The notes under the pieces were generated by a model, which was not told where the DNA came from, did no database searches, and was given only the letters and a program-made list of their open reading frames with translations. Of a DNA stretch of 64,000 nucleotides, positions 25,776 to 34,045 are shown one piece after another; position 1 is the stretch's first letter, and every line of letters begins with the position of its first letter. Location of the stretch: the NCBI GenBank assembly GCA_965228625.1, contig OZ245829.1:372001-436000 (forward strand), given 5' to 3'. Source of the DNA: UBA2767 sp965228625. Lineage in GTDB: Bacteria; Pseudomonadota; Alphaproteobacteria; Rhizobiales; Methyloligellaceae. Made by a program: the position numbers and the translations under genes.

Positions 25776-26582
25776 ATGAAGGCGCTAAACGTTGACGACG
25801 TCTCAATGGTCTTTGCGGTGCCGAACGGCGGGGACGTCCACGCGCTGGAGAATGTGAATCTGAAACTTGAACCCGGCGAACTGGTTTCCGTTCTCGGACC
25901 GTCGGGATGCGGGAAAACCACGCTGCTGAACATCATTGCCGGTTTCCTGTCGCCGACCCACGGCGAGGTTTTCCTGGACGACGATCCCGTCACGGGACCA
26001 AGTGCGGAACGCGGCATGGTCTTTCAGCAAGGCGCTCTGTTTGAATGGATGTCGGTCGAGAAAAACGTTGCATTCGGTCCCAGCGTGACCGGTAAGCCGC
26101 GCAAGGAAATCAAAGAGACCGTAGACCATCTGTTGTCGGTTGTCGGCCTTGAGGATTTCGCTGCGAAACCGGTTTACCAGCTCTCCGGTGGCATGCAGCA
26201 ACGCGTGGCCCTTGCCCGCTGTCTCGCAAACGATCCCGAAGTCATCCTGATGGACGAGCCGCTCGGCGCGCTCGACGCGCTGACGCGCGAGAAGATGCAA
26301 GGTCTCGTTCTGAAGCTTTGGAAAGAGACCGGCAAGACCATCATCCTGATCACCCACTCGGTGGAGGAGGCCCTGTTCCTCGGCGAGCGCCTGATTGTGA
26401 TGGCGCCTCGTCCGGGGCGCATCGAGAAGGAGTATCGCCTGCCCTTTGCGGAAATGGGCCTGAAAAAGAGCCCCCGGGACGTGAAAGCGGCGCCGGCATT
26501 CATCAAGAACCGCGAGGAAATCCTCTCGATGATCTGGGAGATGGAGGAAGAAATCATGGGCCGTCAGGAGCAGGCACACTAA
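25776..26582 (+). CDS. ABC transporter ATP-binding protein, TauB-like
   Basis: 268 residues from the ATG at 25776 with AAGGGGGGAT ahead. Walker A GPSGCGKTT, Q-loop region MVFQQGALFEWMSV, signature LSGGMQQR, Walker B VILMDEPLGALD and the switch THSVEEA are all intact. Typical of the nitrate/taurine importer ATPases; a short C-terminal tail (MIWEMEEEIMGRQEQ) extends past the core. It powers uptake by the neighbouring binding protein and permease. Confidence 0.95.
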   Translation: MKALNVDDVSMVFAVPNGGDVHALENVNLKLEPGELVSVLGPSGCGKTTLLNIIAGFLSPTHGEVFLDDDPVTGPSAERGMVFQQGALFEWMSVEKNVAFGPSVTGKPRKEIKETVDHLLSVVGLEDFAAKPVYQLSGGMQQRVALARCLANDPEVILMDEPLGALDALTREKMQGLVLKLWKETGKTIILITHSVEEALFLGERLIVMAPRPGRIEKEYRLPFAEMGLKKSPRDVKAAPAFIKNREEILSMIWEMEEEIMGRQEQAH

Positions 26583-26595
26583 GGGGCGCGGAACA

Positions 26596-27462
26596 ATGTC
26601 CGAGAAGAAAGCAGCATCCAATCTGGCAGTCTGGCTCGGCCTCGCCGACAACAGTTTTACGCGCCAGAAAACGGTAAAGTTCGGCGATGCGTCGGCGGTC
26701 AACTCGGGGCGCGGCTACGGCATTATCACGATCGCGGCATTGTTGCTGTTGTGGTGGGTCGCCACCGCCTTCGGCTGGATCAAGCCGATCTACTGGCCCT
26801 CTTTCGGCTCGGTTGCGACACGGCTGGAAACACTGTGGAACGACGGTTTTCGCAACGTTGCATTGTGGGATCATGTCGCGATCAGCGTCTACCGAGTGCT
26901 CTCCGGCGTCTTCTATGGTGCCCTTGTCGGCATCCCGCTTGGCCTTGCCATGGGTCTGTCCTCGGTCGCACGCGGCGTGTTTGATCCGGTCGTCGAATTC
27001 ATTCGTCCGATCCCGCCGCTGGCGCTCATTCCGTTGATCATCCTCTGGTTCGGCATTGACGAGTTCGCCAAGATTTTCCTGCTGTTTCTCGCGTCGCTTT
27101 TCATCATGACCATTGCGGCGCGCGCCGGCGTCTCCAGCGTGGCCATTTCCAAGGTGCACGCGGCCTACTCCCTCGGCGCATCGAAATGGCAGATTCTGAC
27201 GCGGGTCATTCTGCCGAACGCCCTGCCCGAGATTTTCACCGGTCTGCGCGTCTCAATGGGCGTGTGCTGGGGAACGGTTGTTGCCGCCGAGCTGGTCGCC
27301 GCCGATCGCGGTGTCGGTTCGATGATCATGATCGCCAAGAACTTCCTGCAGACCGATACCGTGGTCATCGGCATCATCATTATCGGGATCATCGGGTTCA
27401 CCATCGAGATCCTGATGCGCCAGCTCGAGAAGTGGCTCGTTCCCTGGCGAGGCAAGACCTAG
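26596..27462 (+). CDS. ABC transporter permease, TauC-like
   Basis: 288 residues with about six membrane helices (first near 40-65). The EAA loop that docks on the ATPase is AYSLGASKWQILTRVILPNALPEIFTGLRV. It starts 13 nt after the ATPase stop, so it completes the importer operon. The C-terminus has FTIEILMRQLEKWLVPWRGK, common in this permease group. Confidence 0.95.
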   Translation: MSEKKAASNLAVWLGLADNSFTRQKTVKFGDASAVNSGRGYGIITIAALLLLWWVATAFGWIKPIYWPSFGSVATRLETLWNDGFRNVALWDHVAISVYRVLSGVFYGALVGIPLGLAMGLSSVARGVFDPVVEFIRPIPPLALIPLIILWFGIDEFAKIFLLFLASLFIMTIAARAGVSSVAISKVHAAYSLGASKWQILTRVILPNALPEIFTGLRVSMGVCWGTVVAAELVAADRGVGSMIMIAKNFLQTDTVVIGIIIIGIIGFTIEILMRQLEKWLVPWRGKT

Positions 27463-27604
27463 GCAGCTCCCGGGTCACTTCGCTGATCTGTTTCAGAACC
27501 GAAAAGCGTCTTGCCACGGCGCATCGTGCTTTCTAGGCTCGTCCGCTGATTGGGCGGCGCAGATGGGAGTTCTACATCCTGCGCAAAGACCGAGGGGGCG
27601 GTTC

Positions 27605-28975
27605 ATGCCGGGAAATCTGACAATCGAAGATCTACGCAAGGCCGCCGACACGGGCGAGATCGATACCGTAATCATGGCCCAAACCGACATGCAGGGGCGG
27701 CTCATGGGCAAGCGGTTTCATGTCCGGCACTTCCTCGATGCCGGCATAGAGGAGACCCATTCCTGCGACTATCTGCTGACCGTGGACATGGAGATGGAGC
27801 CGGTGCCGGGCTATGCGTCGGCGAGCTGGGAGAAGGGCTACGGCGACCACACGATGAAGCCCGACCTTTCGACCCTGCGCCGTATTCCCTGGCTCGACGG
27901 GACCGCGCTCGTCCTGTGCGACGTGCTCGATCACGACACACACGACGCGGTACCGGTCTCTCCCCGCGCGATCCTCAAACGCCAGATCGCGCGGCTCGAA
28001 GCGATGGGTTATGAGGCAATGGTCGCCTCGGAGCTGGAATTCTTCATGTTCCAGGAGTCCTTCGAGGAAGCGCACGGCAAAGGGTACCGCGATCTTCACC
28101 TGATCAGTCCCTACAACGAGGACTACCACATCTTCCAGACCGCGAAGGAAGAGGACGTGATGCGGGCGATCCGCAACGGCCTCTATGGCGCGGGCATACC
28201 GGTGGAGAACACGAAGGGCGAAGCCTGGGCCGGACAGGAAGAGATCAACTTCCGTTATGCCGATGCGCTGACAACCGCCGACGACCACGTTGTCACCAAG
28301 AACGGCTGCAAGGAGATCGCCTGGAGCCGGGGCCGCGCCGTCACCTTCATGGCGAAATGGGACTACACCGCCGCCGGCTCGTCCTGCCACATCCACCAGT
28401 CCCTGCGGTCGAAAGACGGCAAAACTCCTGTCTTCTACGACAAGCAAGCAGAGCACGGCATGTCCGATGCCATGCGCCACTATCTTGCGGGCCTGCTGGC
28501 GCACGCGTCGGAGTTCACCTTGTTCCTCGCGCCGCACATCAACTCCTACAAGCGCTTCCAGGCGGGCACGTTCGCGCCAACCAAGGCCGTCTGGTCGAAC
28601 GACAACCGGACCGCCGGTTACCGCATCTGCGGCACGGGCACCGAAGCGGTCCGCGTCGAATGCCGGGTCGGCGGCGCCGATCTCAATCCGTATCTCGCGT
28701 TCGCCGGGCTGATCGCCGCAGGCATTGCCGGGATCGAGCAGAAGCTCGACCTGGGGTCGGAGTTCAAAGGCGATGCCTATGCCGCGAAACGGGCTCCCGA
28801 CATCCCGAAGACCCTCCGCGATGCGGCCCGTGCGCTCGGCCGTTCGAAGATGTTGCGCGCCGCCTTCGGCGACGACGTGGTGGATCATTACGTGCACGCC
28901 GCGGAATGGGAACAGTTCGAATATGACCGCCGCGTCACCGATTGGGAGATCTTCCGCGGTTTCGAGCGGGCATAG
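27605..28975 (+). CDS. Glutamine-synthetase-family ligase
   Basis: 456 residues from the ATG at 27605 (GAGGGGGCGG ahead). Glutamine synthetase motifs are present: ASELEFFMFQ, AWAGQEEINFRYADAL, SSCHIHQSL, and NSYKRFQAGTFAPTKAVWSNDNRTAGYRI, so the ATP and metal sites look intact. It lacks the adenylylation-type C-terminus of GlnA I, and it sits downstream of a TauABC-like importer next to methylglycine-type dehydrogenases. A gamma-glutamyl-amide ligase acting on an amine such as methylamine is a plausible role, not proven. Confidence 0.9.
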   Translation: MPGNLTIEDLRKAADTGEIDTVIMAQTDMQGRLMGKRFHVRHFLDAGIEETHSCDYLLTVDMEMEPVPGYASASWEKGYGDHTMKPDLSTLRRIPWLDGTALVLCDVLDHDTHDAVPVSPRAILKRQIARLEAMGYEAMVASELEFFMFQESFEEAHGKGYRDLHLISPYNEDYHIFQTAKEEDVMRAIRNGLYGAGIPVENTKGEAWAGQEEINFRYADALTTADDHVVTKNGCKEIAWSRGRAVTFMAKWDYTAAGSSCHIHQSLRSKDGKTPVFYDKQAEHGMSDAMRHYLAGLLAHASEFTLFLAPHINSYKRFQAGTFAPTKAVWSNDNRTAGYRICGTGTEAVRVECRVGGADLNPYLAFAGLIAAGIAGIEQKLDLGSEFKGDAYAAKRAPDIPKTLRDAARALGRSKMLRAAFGDDVVDHYVHAAEWEQFEYDRRVTDWEIFRGFERA

Positions 28976-29106
28976 TCCGCCCTCCCCCGGAACGGTTGCG
29001 GCAGCGACCACCACTTGCGGTCGGCGTTCGCGTTCCTAAATACTGCGCTAGAGCCCGACTTTGCTCTTGTGCCCTGCAAGGGGCGGGCTCTGAAGGGAAC
29101 GCGGAT

Positions 29107-29706
29107 ATGCAAAACCGGCTCTGGACGGCCTCCGGCGTCATATGTGCTTCTACCGCCATATTGATGCTGGGCATGACACCGGCTCAGGCGCAAGGCTTCT
29201 GGCCCTGGTCCTGGGGCAAGAGGCAGCAGCCGCCCGCCCAGTCGACTCCGCAACCGAGACGATCGGCGCCGGACACTCAGCGACGCAGTACGCGTCCGGG
29301 CGGAGGAACCTACCGCACACTGTGCGTACGCACCTGCGACGGCTTCTTCTTCCCCATCAACTTCAAGGTCGGACGGTCCAAGTTCAAGGCCGACAGCGAG
29401 GCCTGCGTCCAGCGTTGCGGCACCATCGGCCGGCTTTTCGTGCACCGCAATCCCGGACAGAAAATTTCCAATGCGGTCGATCTCAAAGGCAAGCGCTACG
29501 TCGACCTGGAAAACGCGTTCCGGTACCAGAAAGAGTTCGTTCCAGGCTGCGAATGCGGGGCGGCCGGCGCGGGCATACCGGCCTTCGACACCAGCGCTGA
29601 AGGGGCGCAGACCGCAGCACCGGCCGAGCCGGTCGTGGAGGAAAGCCAGGCCATGCCGCGCGCTGACAGATTGCCGGGCGCGCCCGGTTCCGGCGCCAGG
29701 CAATGA
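29107..29706 (+). CDS. DUF2865 exported protein
   Basis: 199 residues. Signal peptide near 1-28 (ending AQAQG). A proline/arginine-rich linker follows, then a domain with YRTLCVRTCDGFFFPINF, DSEACVQRCG and a late CECG. The pattern of paired cysteines and the FFFPI segment is DUF2865, a periplasmic family common in Hyphomicrobiales. Function unknown. It is transcribed alone between the ligase gene and a convergent L,D-transpeptidase. Confidence 0.82.
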   Translation: MQNRLWTASGVICASTAILMLGMTPAQAQGFWPWSWGKRQQPPAQSTPQPRRSAPDTQRRSTRPGGGTYRTLCVRTCDGFFFPINFKVGRSKFKADSEACVQRCGTIGRLFVHRNPGQKISNAVDLKGKRYVDLENAFRYQKEFVPGCECGAAGAGIPAFDTSAEGAQTAAPAEPVVEESQAMPRADRLPGAPGSGARQ

Positions 29707-29745
29707 AGACGCCGCACGTTTTCCGTCAAACATTCACCGCAGAGT

Positions 29746-30270
29746 CTATGGCCTGATCTCGATAGGTGTGCCGTTTGGAACCGCGCGCCAGATTTCACGG
29801 ATTTCCTCGTCTGTCACCGCAATACAGCCATGGGTCCAGTCGGTCAGGCGGTGCAGGGCGCCGATCCAGCCGATCCCGTTTCTAAGGCCGTGGATCATAA
29901 TCGCGCCACCCGGCGACACGCCAAGTCCGCGCGCCTTCTTCTTGTCGGCAGCGTTCGGATAGGAAATGTGAAGAGCGCGGTGGAAACTGCTGTCGGGCTT
30001 GCGGTAATCGATGCGGTAGAGACCCTCCGGCGTCTTGCCGTCGCCTTCGCGGACTTTATGCCCCTCAGGCGCCCAGCCGAGTGAAACCCTGTAGCTCTTC
30101 AGCGGCGCGCCTTGTTTGAGCAAAACCAGACGTCGATCGCCTTTCAGCACAACGATTTTGTCAGCCTTTGCGTCCGCCGGTAACGGTGTCCCCGGCCAAA
30201 ACCGGACGGCGGCGAGGACGGCCGCCGCCACCACTCCGACCACGATCAACGTTGTTATGATCCTGCGCAT
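29746..30270 (-). CDS. L,D-transpeptidase (YkuD/ErfK family)
   Basis: 174 residues. N-terminal membrane anchor near 3-24 (IITTLIVVGVVAAAVLAAVRF). The catalytic motif IMIHGLRNGIGW then WTHGCIAVTDEEI gives the histidines and nucleophilic cysteine of the YkuD fold, which cross-links peptidoglycan or attaches proteins to it. GTPIEIRP ends the protein as usual. Close relatives lack the LysM domain, as here. Confidence 0.9.
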   Translation of the reverse strand: MRRIITTLIVVGVVAAAVLAAVRFWPGTPLPADAKADKIVVLKGDRRLVLLKQGAPLKSYRVSLGWAPEGHKVREGDGKTPEGLYRIDYRKPDSSFHRALHISYPNAADKKKARGLGVSPGGAIMIHGLRNGIGWIGALHRLTDWTHGCIAVTDEEIREIWRAVPNGTPIEIRP

Positions 30271-30294
30271 TCTTATCCCTTGCCGAGATATCCT

Positions 30295-31338
30295 TCAGGC
30301 CGTGGCCCTGGCGATGACCTCGAAGCCCACATCGATGGCCTGATTTGCCGGCCTGCTGCCTTGCGAACGCTGGAGGATCAGTTCCGCGGCACGCGCACCG
30401 ATCTCCTGCCCGGCGATCCGGACCGTCGTCAGCTCGAGCCCGCACGAGCCGGCGAAATCGAAATCGCCGAAACCGGCAATGCCGATATCATCCGGCACGC
30501 GCAAGCCGCGCCGGCGCGCCTCGTTGATTGCGCCCAGGGCCGCAGAATCCGAAGAACAGAAAACGGCGTCCGTATCGGGCCATTGCTCAATGACCGCGGC
30601 GAGGCCTTGTGCGCCACGCTCGATGGGACTGTCGCTGCCGGGTTCGGCAATGATCACACGCGGTTCGCCCGCCGCCCTCTCGGCGATGACCTTTCGATAA
30701 CCGTCCTCTCGCATCGCCGCGCGGCCGTCGATCCTGCGCACGTGGCCGACAAATGCCGGTTTGCGAAAACCTCTCTCAAACAGAAACCGGGTCATCGCCT
30801 GACCGGCCTCGAAGTTGGAAAAGCCGACGGCGCAATCGATCGGCTGTTTCGGAAGTTCCCAGAGCTCGACCACCGGAACCCGCGCACGCGCCAGCAGCTT
30901 GCGCGTCGCATCCGTATGCTCCGTGCTGGTCATGACGATCCCGTCGGGCCGCCGGCCAAGCAGCGTTGCAAGAATGTCGGCTTCGGTCTCGGGTGAGTAA
31001 TCCGTTGTTGCCAACAGCAACTGATAGCCGTCCTGCCTGAGCCGATCAGACAGCCCGTCAACAGTGGACGCAAAGGTCGATCCGGCCAGTGTCGAAATAA
31101 GCGCACCGACCATGCGGCTCTTGCGCGAGGACAGCGCGCCGGCGGCGTCATCCGGCACGTAGCCGAGCTCGCGGACGGCGGCCATCACCCGCTCCCGGGT
31201 CGTGGCCTTGACTTTATCCGGGTCCCGAAGGACGCGCGAAACAGTGATCTTCGACACGTTCGCCTGCTCCGCGACGTCGCCCATCGTCACCCAATCCCCG
31301 CGGGCCTTTATCCGTCCTTTTTCAACCGTTTCGACCAA
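30295..31338 (-). CDS. LacI-family regulator, GntR-like subgroup
   Basis: 347 residues. Headpiece: WVTMGDVAEQANVSKITVSRVLRDPDKVKATTRERVMAAVRELGYVPDDAAGALSS. Sensor domain begins ALISTLAGSTFASTVDGLSDRL. Two 14-bp operators with the GntR-type core lie in the divergent region upstream, next to the phytanoyl-CoA-dioxygenase-like gene, which is the likely target. Ligand unknown. Confidence 0.92.
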   Translation of the reverse strand: MVETVEKGRIKARGDWVTMGDVAEQANVSKITVSRVLRDPDKVKATTRERVMAAVRELGYVPDDAAGALSSRKSRMVGALISTLAGSTFASTVDGLSDRLRQDGYQLLLATTDYSPETEADILATLLGRRPDGIVMTSTEHTDATRKLLARARVPVVELWELPKQPIDCAVGFSNFEAGQAMTRFLFERGFRKPAFVGHVRRIDGRAAMREDGYRKVIAERAAGEPRVIIAEPGSDSPIERGAQGLAAVIEQWPDTDAVFCSSDSAALGAINEARRRGLRVPDDIGIAGFGDFDFAGSCGLELTTVRIAGQEIGARAAELILQRSQGSRPANQAIDVGFEVIARATA

Positions 31339-31385
31339 TACCCTTCCGCCTCCGAATCAGAAACCAACAGGCTTCAAGCTGCGAA

Positions 31386-31399
31386 TGACATCGATAACA
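31386..31399 (+). promoter_or_regulatory. LacI-type operator 1 (upstream of dioxygenase)
   Basis: TGACATCGATAACA carries CGATAACA and matches 12 of 14 positions of the gluconate-type LacI consensus TGTTATCGATAACA as I recall it. It lies 48 bp from the LacI gene start. Confidence 0.5.
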
Positions 31400-31420
31400 T
31401 TGACTCTCGCACAAACGCAA

Positions 31421-31434
31421 TGTTACCGATACCA
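31421..31434 (+). promoter_or_regulatory. LacI-type operator 2 (upstream of dioxygenase)
   Basis: TGTTACCGATACCA is a 14-bp imperfect palindrome (10 of 14 symmetric positions) with central CG. It is 35 bp from operator 1, start to start, and 48 bp upstream of the dioxygenase ATG, where a bound repressor would block transcription. Confidence 0.6.
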
Positions 31435-31481
31435 TTATGGTTTAAATCACTATCGGCCGAAGACAAAAAAGGGGAAACGCA

Positions 31482-32384
31482 ATGCTCAGCCAACGCGAGA
31501 TCGAGTCCTACAGGGAGTCTGGTTACCTGCTGGTTGAGGACGCCGTGAGCGCCGAACAACTGGCCACGCTGCGCGAGATTACTTACGACTTGATCGAAAA
31601 GTCGCGGGGCGTGACCGAGAGCAATACTGTCTACGACCTTGACGATGGCCATTCTGCCGATCAGCCCCGACTGACGCGCATCAAGCTACCGCACAAGCAG
31701 CACCCCTTTTACTGGGAGGTTCTGAAGAACTCCCACATGACCGAAGTTCTCAACGCGCTTTTGGGTCCCGACACGGTCATCCAGAACAGCAAGCTGAACA
31801 CCAAGGCGCCCGGTGGCGGTGCCGCGGTGGAGTGGCACCAGGACTGGGCCTACTATCCCCACACCAATGACGACATGCTGGCCTTCGGGCTCATGCTTGA
31901 AGATGTCGACGAAGCCAACGGACCGCTCCAGGTCATTCCGGGAACGCACAAGGGCCCGGTTCTCGCCCACACCAATCCGGACGGCATCTTCTGCGGCGCC
32001 ATTGATCCCGACGATCCCGATTTCCATCAGGACAAGGCCGTGACTCTCACCGGGAAGGCCGGGTCGATGACCGTGCATCACGCACGTGCGCTGCACGGCT
32101 CGGCACCCAACAGGTCCGACCGAAACCGGCTCATCCTGTTCTACGAATGCCGTGCCGCGGACGCATGGCCTCTGGTCGGATCCTCTCATTATTCAAAGCT
32201 CGCCAAGGACGGACTGCAGGCGATCTGGGATCATCTCGAACAGTCGGTGATTACCGGCGAACTGACCGCCGTGCCGCGCTGCGAGGCTGTGCCGGTGCGC
32301 GTGCCGCTGCCTCCGGCGCCGGATTCGGGTTCGCTGTTCAAAACCCAGAAATCAGGGGGCGCGCGCAGCGCGTTTGCGGCCTGA
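31482..32384 (+). CDS. Phytanoyl-CoA-dioxygenase-family Fe(II)/2-oxoglutarate oxygenase
   Basis: 300 residues. The facial triad is visible: H119-x-D121 in VEWHQDWAYYP and the distal histidine about 205 in HHARALHGSAPN, with the 2-oxoglutarate arginine shortly after (SDRNRLIL). Substrates of this family range from fatty-acyl-CoA to ectoine and small natural products. It is a single gene under the divergent LacI regulator, so its substrate may be related to a sugar-acid or osmolyte-type inducer. Confidence 0.9.
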   Translation: MLSQREIESYRESGYLLVEDAVSAEQLATLREITYDLIEKSRGVTESNTVYDLDDGHSADQPRLTRIKLPHKQHPFYWEVLKNSHMTEVLNALLGPDTVIQNSKLNTKAPGGGAAVEWHQDWAYYPHTNDDMLAFGLMLEDVDEANGPLQVIPGTHKGPVLAHTNPDGIFCGAIDPDDPDFHQDKAVTLTGKAGSMTVHHARALHGSAPNRSDRNRLILFYECRAADAWPLVGSSHYSKLAKDGLQAIWDHLEQSVITGELTAVPRCEAVPVRVPLPPAPDSGSLFKTQKSGGARSAFAA

Positions 32385-32719
32385 CAATCCACAGCATGGA
32401 TCTTTCTGTGGACCTGGGTGGATAAGTCGAACACGCGGATTGCACGCTCAACCGGGACGGTACAAACTACAGTCGATCGGAAGAGCGAAGAAAACTTCGG
32501 TTGTCATCGATTTTTCGGTTACAGGGAGGCGGGATTGAGCTTCGGCGAAATCCTGCCTTTCCTTTTGCCTGTTGACAGCACCTTCCCTCAATCTCACGAC
32601 GTCCACCCTCCGGGGCGGTCCATCGCACCGGACCTTTTGCGTTACGATCAACATCTAACGCAGGCACATCGACGCTACGCCGGTGGCCCGGCACGGCCAA
32701 TCCTGTTTGTCGGAACGGG
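32385..32719. other. Intergenic stretch, nothing recognisable
   Basis: 335 bp. Open frames here (for example 32418-32723 on plus) have no protein-like composition. No RNA gene, terminator with U-run or repeat was seen. Confidence 0.4.
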
Positions 32720-32962
32720 TTAGTCCTTCGGTGTGGGTATTTCGCGCGGGTCTTTTTTGGCCATACGGACGAGATTGTCGCGCGCCTCGACCTCAGCCAT
32801 GTGCAGCAGATACGCGATCATATCGAGGTCGTGATACGCGGCCTGGCTGCGTAGCGTGCGCACCCGTTTGATGAGCTCCGCCAGCGCCTCCGCCTGGGCC
32901 GACGTATCGCGTTCAGAACCGATATTCAACTCGGTGAAGGCCTTGTCCTGCCGCGATGTCAT
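32720..32962 (-). CDS. Small hypothetical protein
   Basis: 80 residues from the ATG at 32962; a longer frame to 33070 looks non-coding. Predominantly helical and charged (ALAELIKRVRTLRSQAAYHD, then LDMIAYLLHMAEVEARDNLV). No family recognised. It lies alone, with the ICE-like box cluster 290 bp or more upstream. Confidence 0.5.
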   Translation of the reverse strand: MTSRQDKAFTELNIGSERDTSAQAEALAELIKRVRTLRSQAAYHDLDMIAYLLHMAEVEARDNLVRMAKKDPREIPTPKD

Positions 32963-33579
32963 CTGCGAATCCGCCTGTGCATAGATTGCCAATTTTGCCA
33001 GATTGCGGGCTGGCGTAAAGAGGCACAACCTATGGATATCCATAGGGGTTGAGAGAATGAGTCGCAACAAGTGCCTCTGTTGTCAATCACGCGGCGAAAT
33101 CGGCCCAAAGGGCTAGCCGCGCCCTCGGGGCTGTGGCAGTTCGTCACATTCATCCGCCTGTGAAGCCGTATCCGCACATGGACAGCCTCAGGACAGGTCA
33201 CGGATGCCTCGTCCGTAACCAATTGATTTCCCGAAAACTCTTTTCAACCCTGCCGCCAGTTTAGAATTAGAATTCCTCTAACCGATTGAATAGATTAGAG
33301 TTTTAATAGTTCTAAACTGCCATCTCCAATTGACAGCCGCTTCCGGATGAAGCGATGCTGAATTGCTAATCGCTCGCAACAGCAAAACGGTACGCACAGC
33401 AAGGGGAAGCGGGCTGCGCGCCCGAAGTGGCCTGAGTCGGGGCCCATTCAGGCGGGTAGGAGTGAGCGGTTTCAGTTGGGGCACCATCCATCACGGCCGC
33501 AGACACCGGGGCACTGATGGCGTGTCGGCAGAAGGCCGATTCGATGGCCTGCAGATTCAATAACCGATGGAGAGCAATT
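32963..33579. other. Poorly coding stretch with AT-rich box cluster
   Basis: 617 bp without a convincing gene. Its notable content is an AT-rich island at 33257-33319 described separately. The rest shows no RNA gene or mobile-element sign. Confidence 0.4.
33257..33319. promoter_or_regulatory. Nested inverted repeats with two ICE/Irr-like boxes
   Basis: Arms CAGTTTAGAA (33257-33266) and TTCTAAACTG (33310-33319) enclose inner arms CTCTAA/TTAGAG. Two windows match the iron-control-element consensus TTTAGAA-N3-TTCTAAA (as I recall it) at 11 of 14 positions: 33266-33282 and 33300-33316. The AT content contrasts with the surrounding high-GC DNA. The regulated gene could be the small protein at 33580 or the minus-strand gene at 32962. 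Confidence 0.5.
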
Positions 33580-33804
33580 ATGGAGATTGTCAGAACGGCA
33601 CTGAGCGGCGAGGCCGCAGCATCGTTTTTTTCGGAATTTCTCGGAAACAGCCAGTGCACACTCGCCGAGATGTTCGACTGGGAAATCCTCGACGACACTT
33701 CCGCTCATGCAACAGCGAACGAAAACACGCGTGATGACGCGCACGAAGTTCCGCATGCCGAGGGACAAGAAGCCTCGATTGAGGGGTCCGGTCAAACGCG
33801 CTGA
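33580..33804 (+). CDS. Small hypothetical acidic protein
   Basis: 74 residues from the ATG at 33580, preceded by GGAGAGCAATT, a good ribosome site. The first half is structured-looking (MEIVRTALSGEAAASFFSEF, then LGNSQCTLAEMFDWEILDD); the rest is polar and low in complexity. No family recognised. Possibly under the ICE-like boxes at 33257-33319. Confidence 0.45.
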   Translation: MEIVRTALSGEAAASFFSEFLGNSQCTLAEMFDWEILDDTSAHATANENTRDDAHEVPHAEGQEASIEGSGQTR

Positions 33805-33845
33805 ACCTGCGCATCGATGTCTCCGGCAGCAGGTTGGGACCGCTC

Positions 33846-34025
33846 ATGTGGACGCGGATCGCATCTCTGCTGCGGGAAGACCGGCTTGAGCGGTTGCGCC
33901 GGTTGCTCGTGCGGCGACGCAAGCGTCCGGGTCGTGACCAACATGGTGCTGCTATCAGCAAGCAAGATGCGGCACCGATGAGAAATCACGCCAAGGCACA
34001 CAAACGGCCCGTGGAGCCTGACTAG
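33846..34025 (+). CDS. Possible small basic protein
   Basis: 59 residues from the ATG at 33846, arginine-rich (LREDRLERLRRLLVRRRKRPG). It follows the previous small gene by 41 nt and precedes the LysR gene by 20 nt. There is no good ribosome site and no recognised family; the gene may not be real. Confidence 0.25.
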   Translation: MWTRIASLLREDRLERLRRLLVRRRKRPGRDQHGAAISKQDAAPMRNHAKAHKRPVEPD

Positions 34026-34045
34026 TGCAGCGTCGGCCGTAAGCC

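Noticed and set aside
27632..29014. 460-codon minus-strand frame
   Set aside because: Shadow of the glutamine-synthetase-like gene.
32418..32723. 101-codon plus-strand frame
   Set aside because: Mixed composition, no ribosome site, no family, and overlapping the end of the minus-strand small gene.
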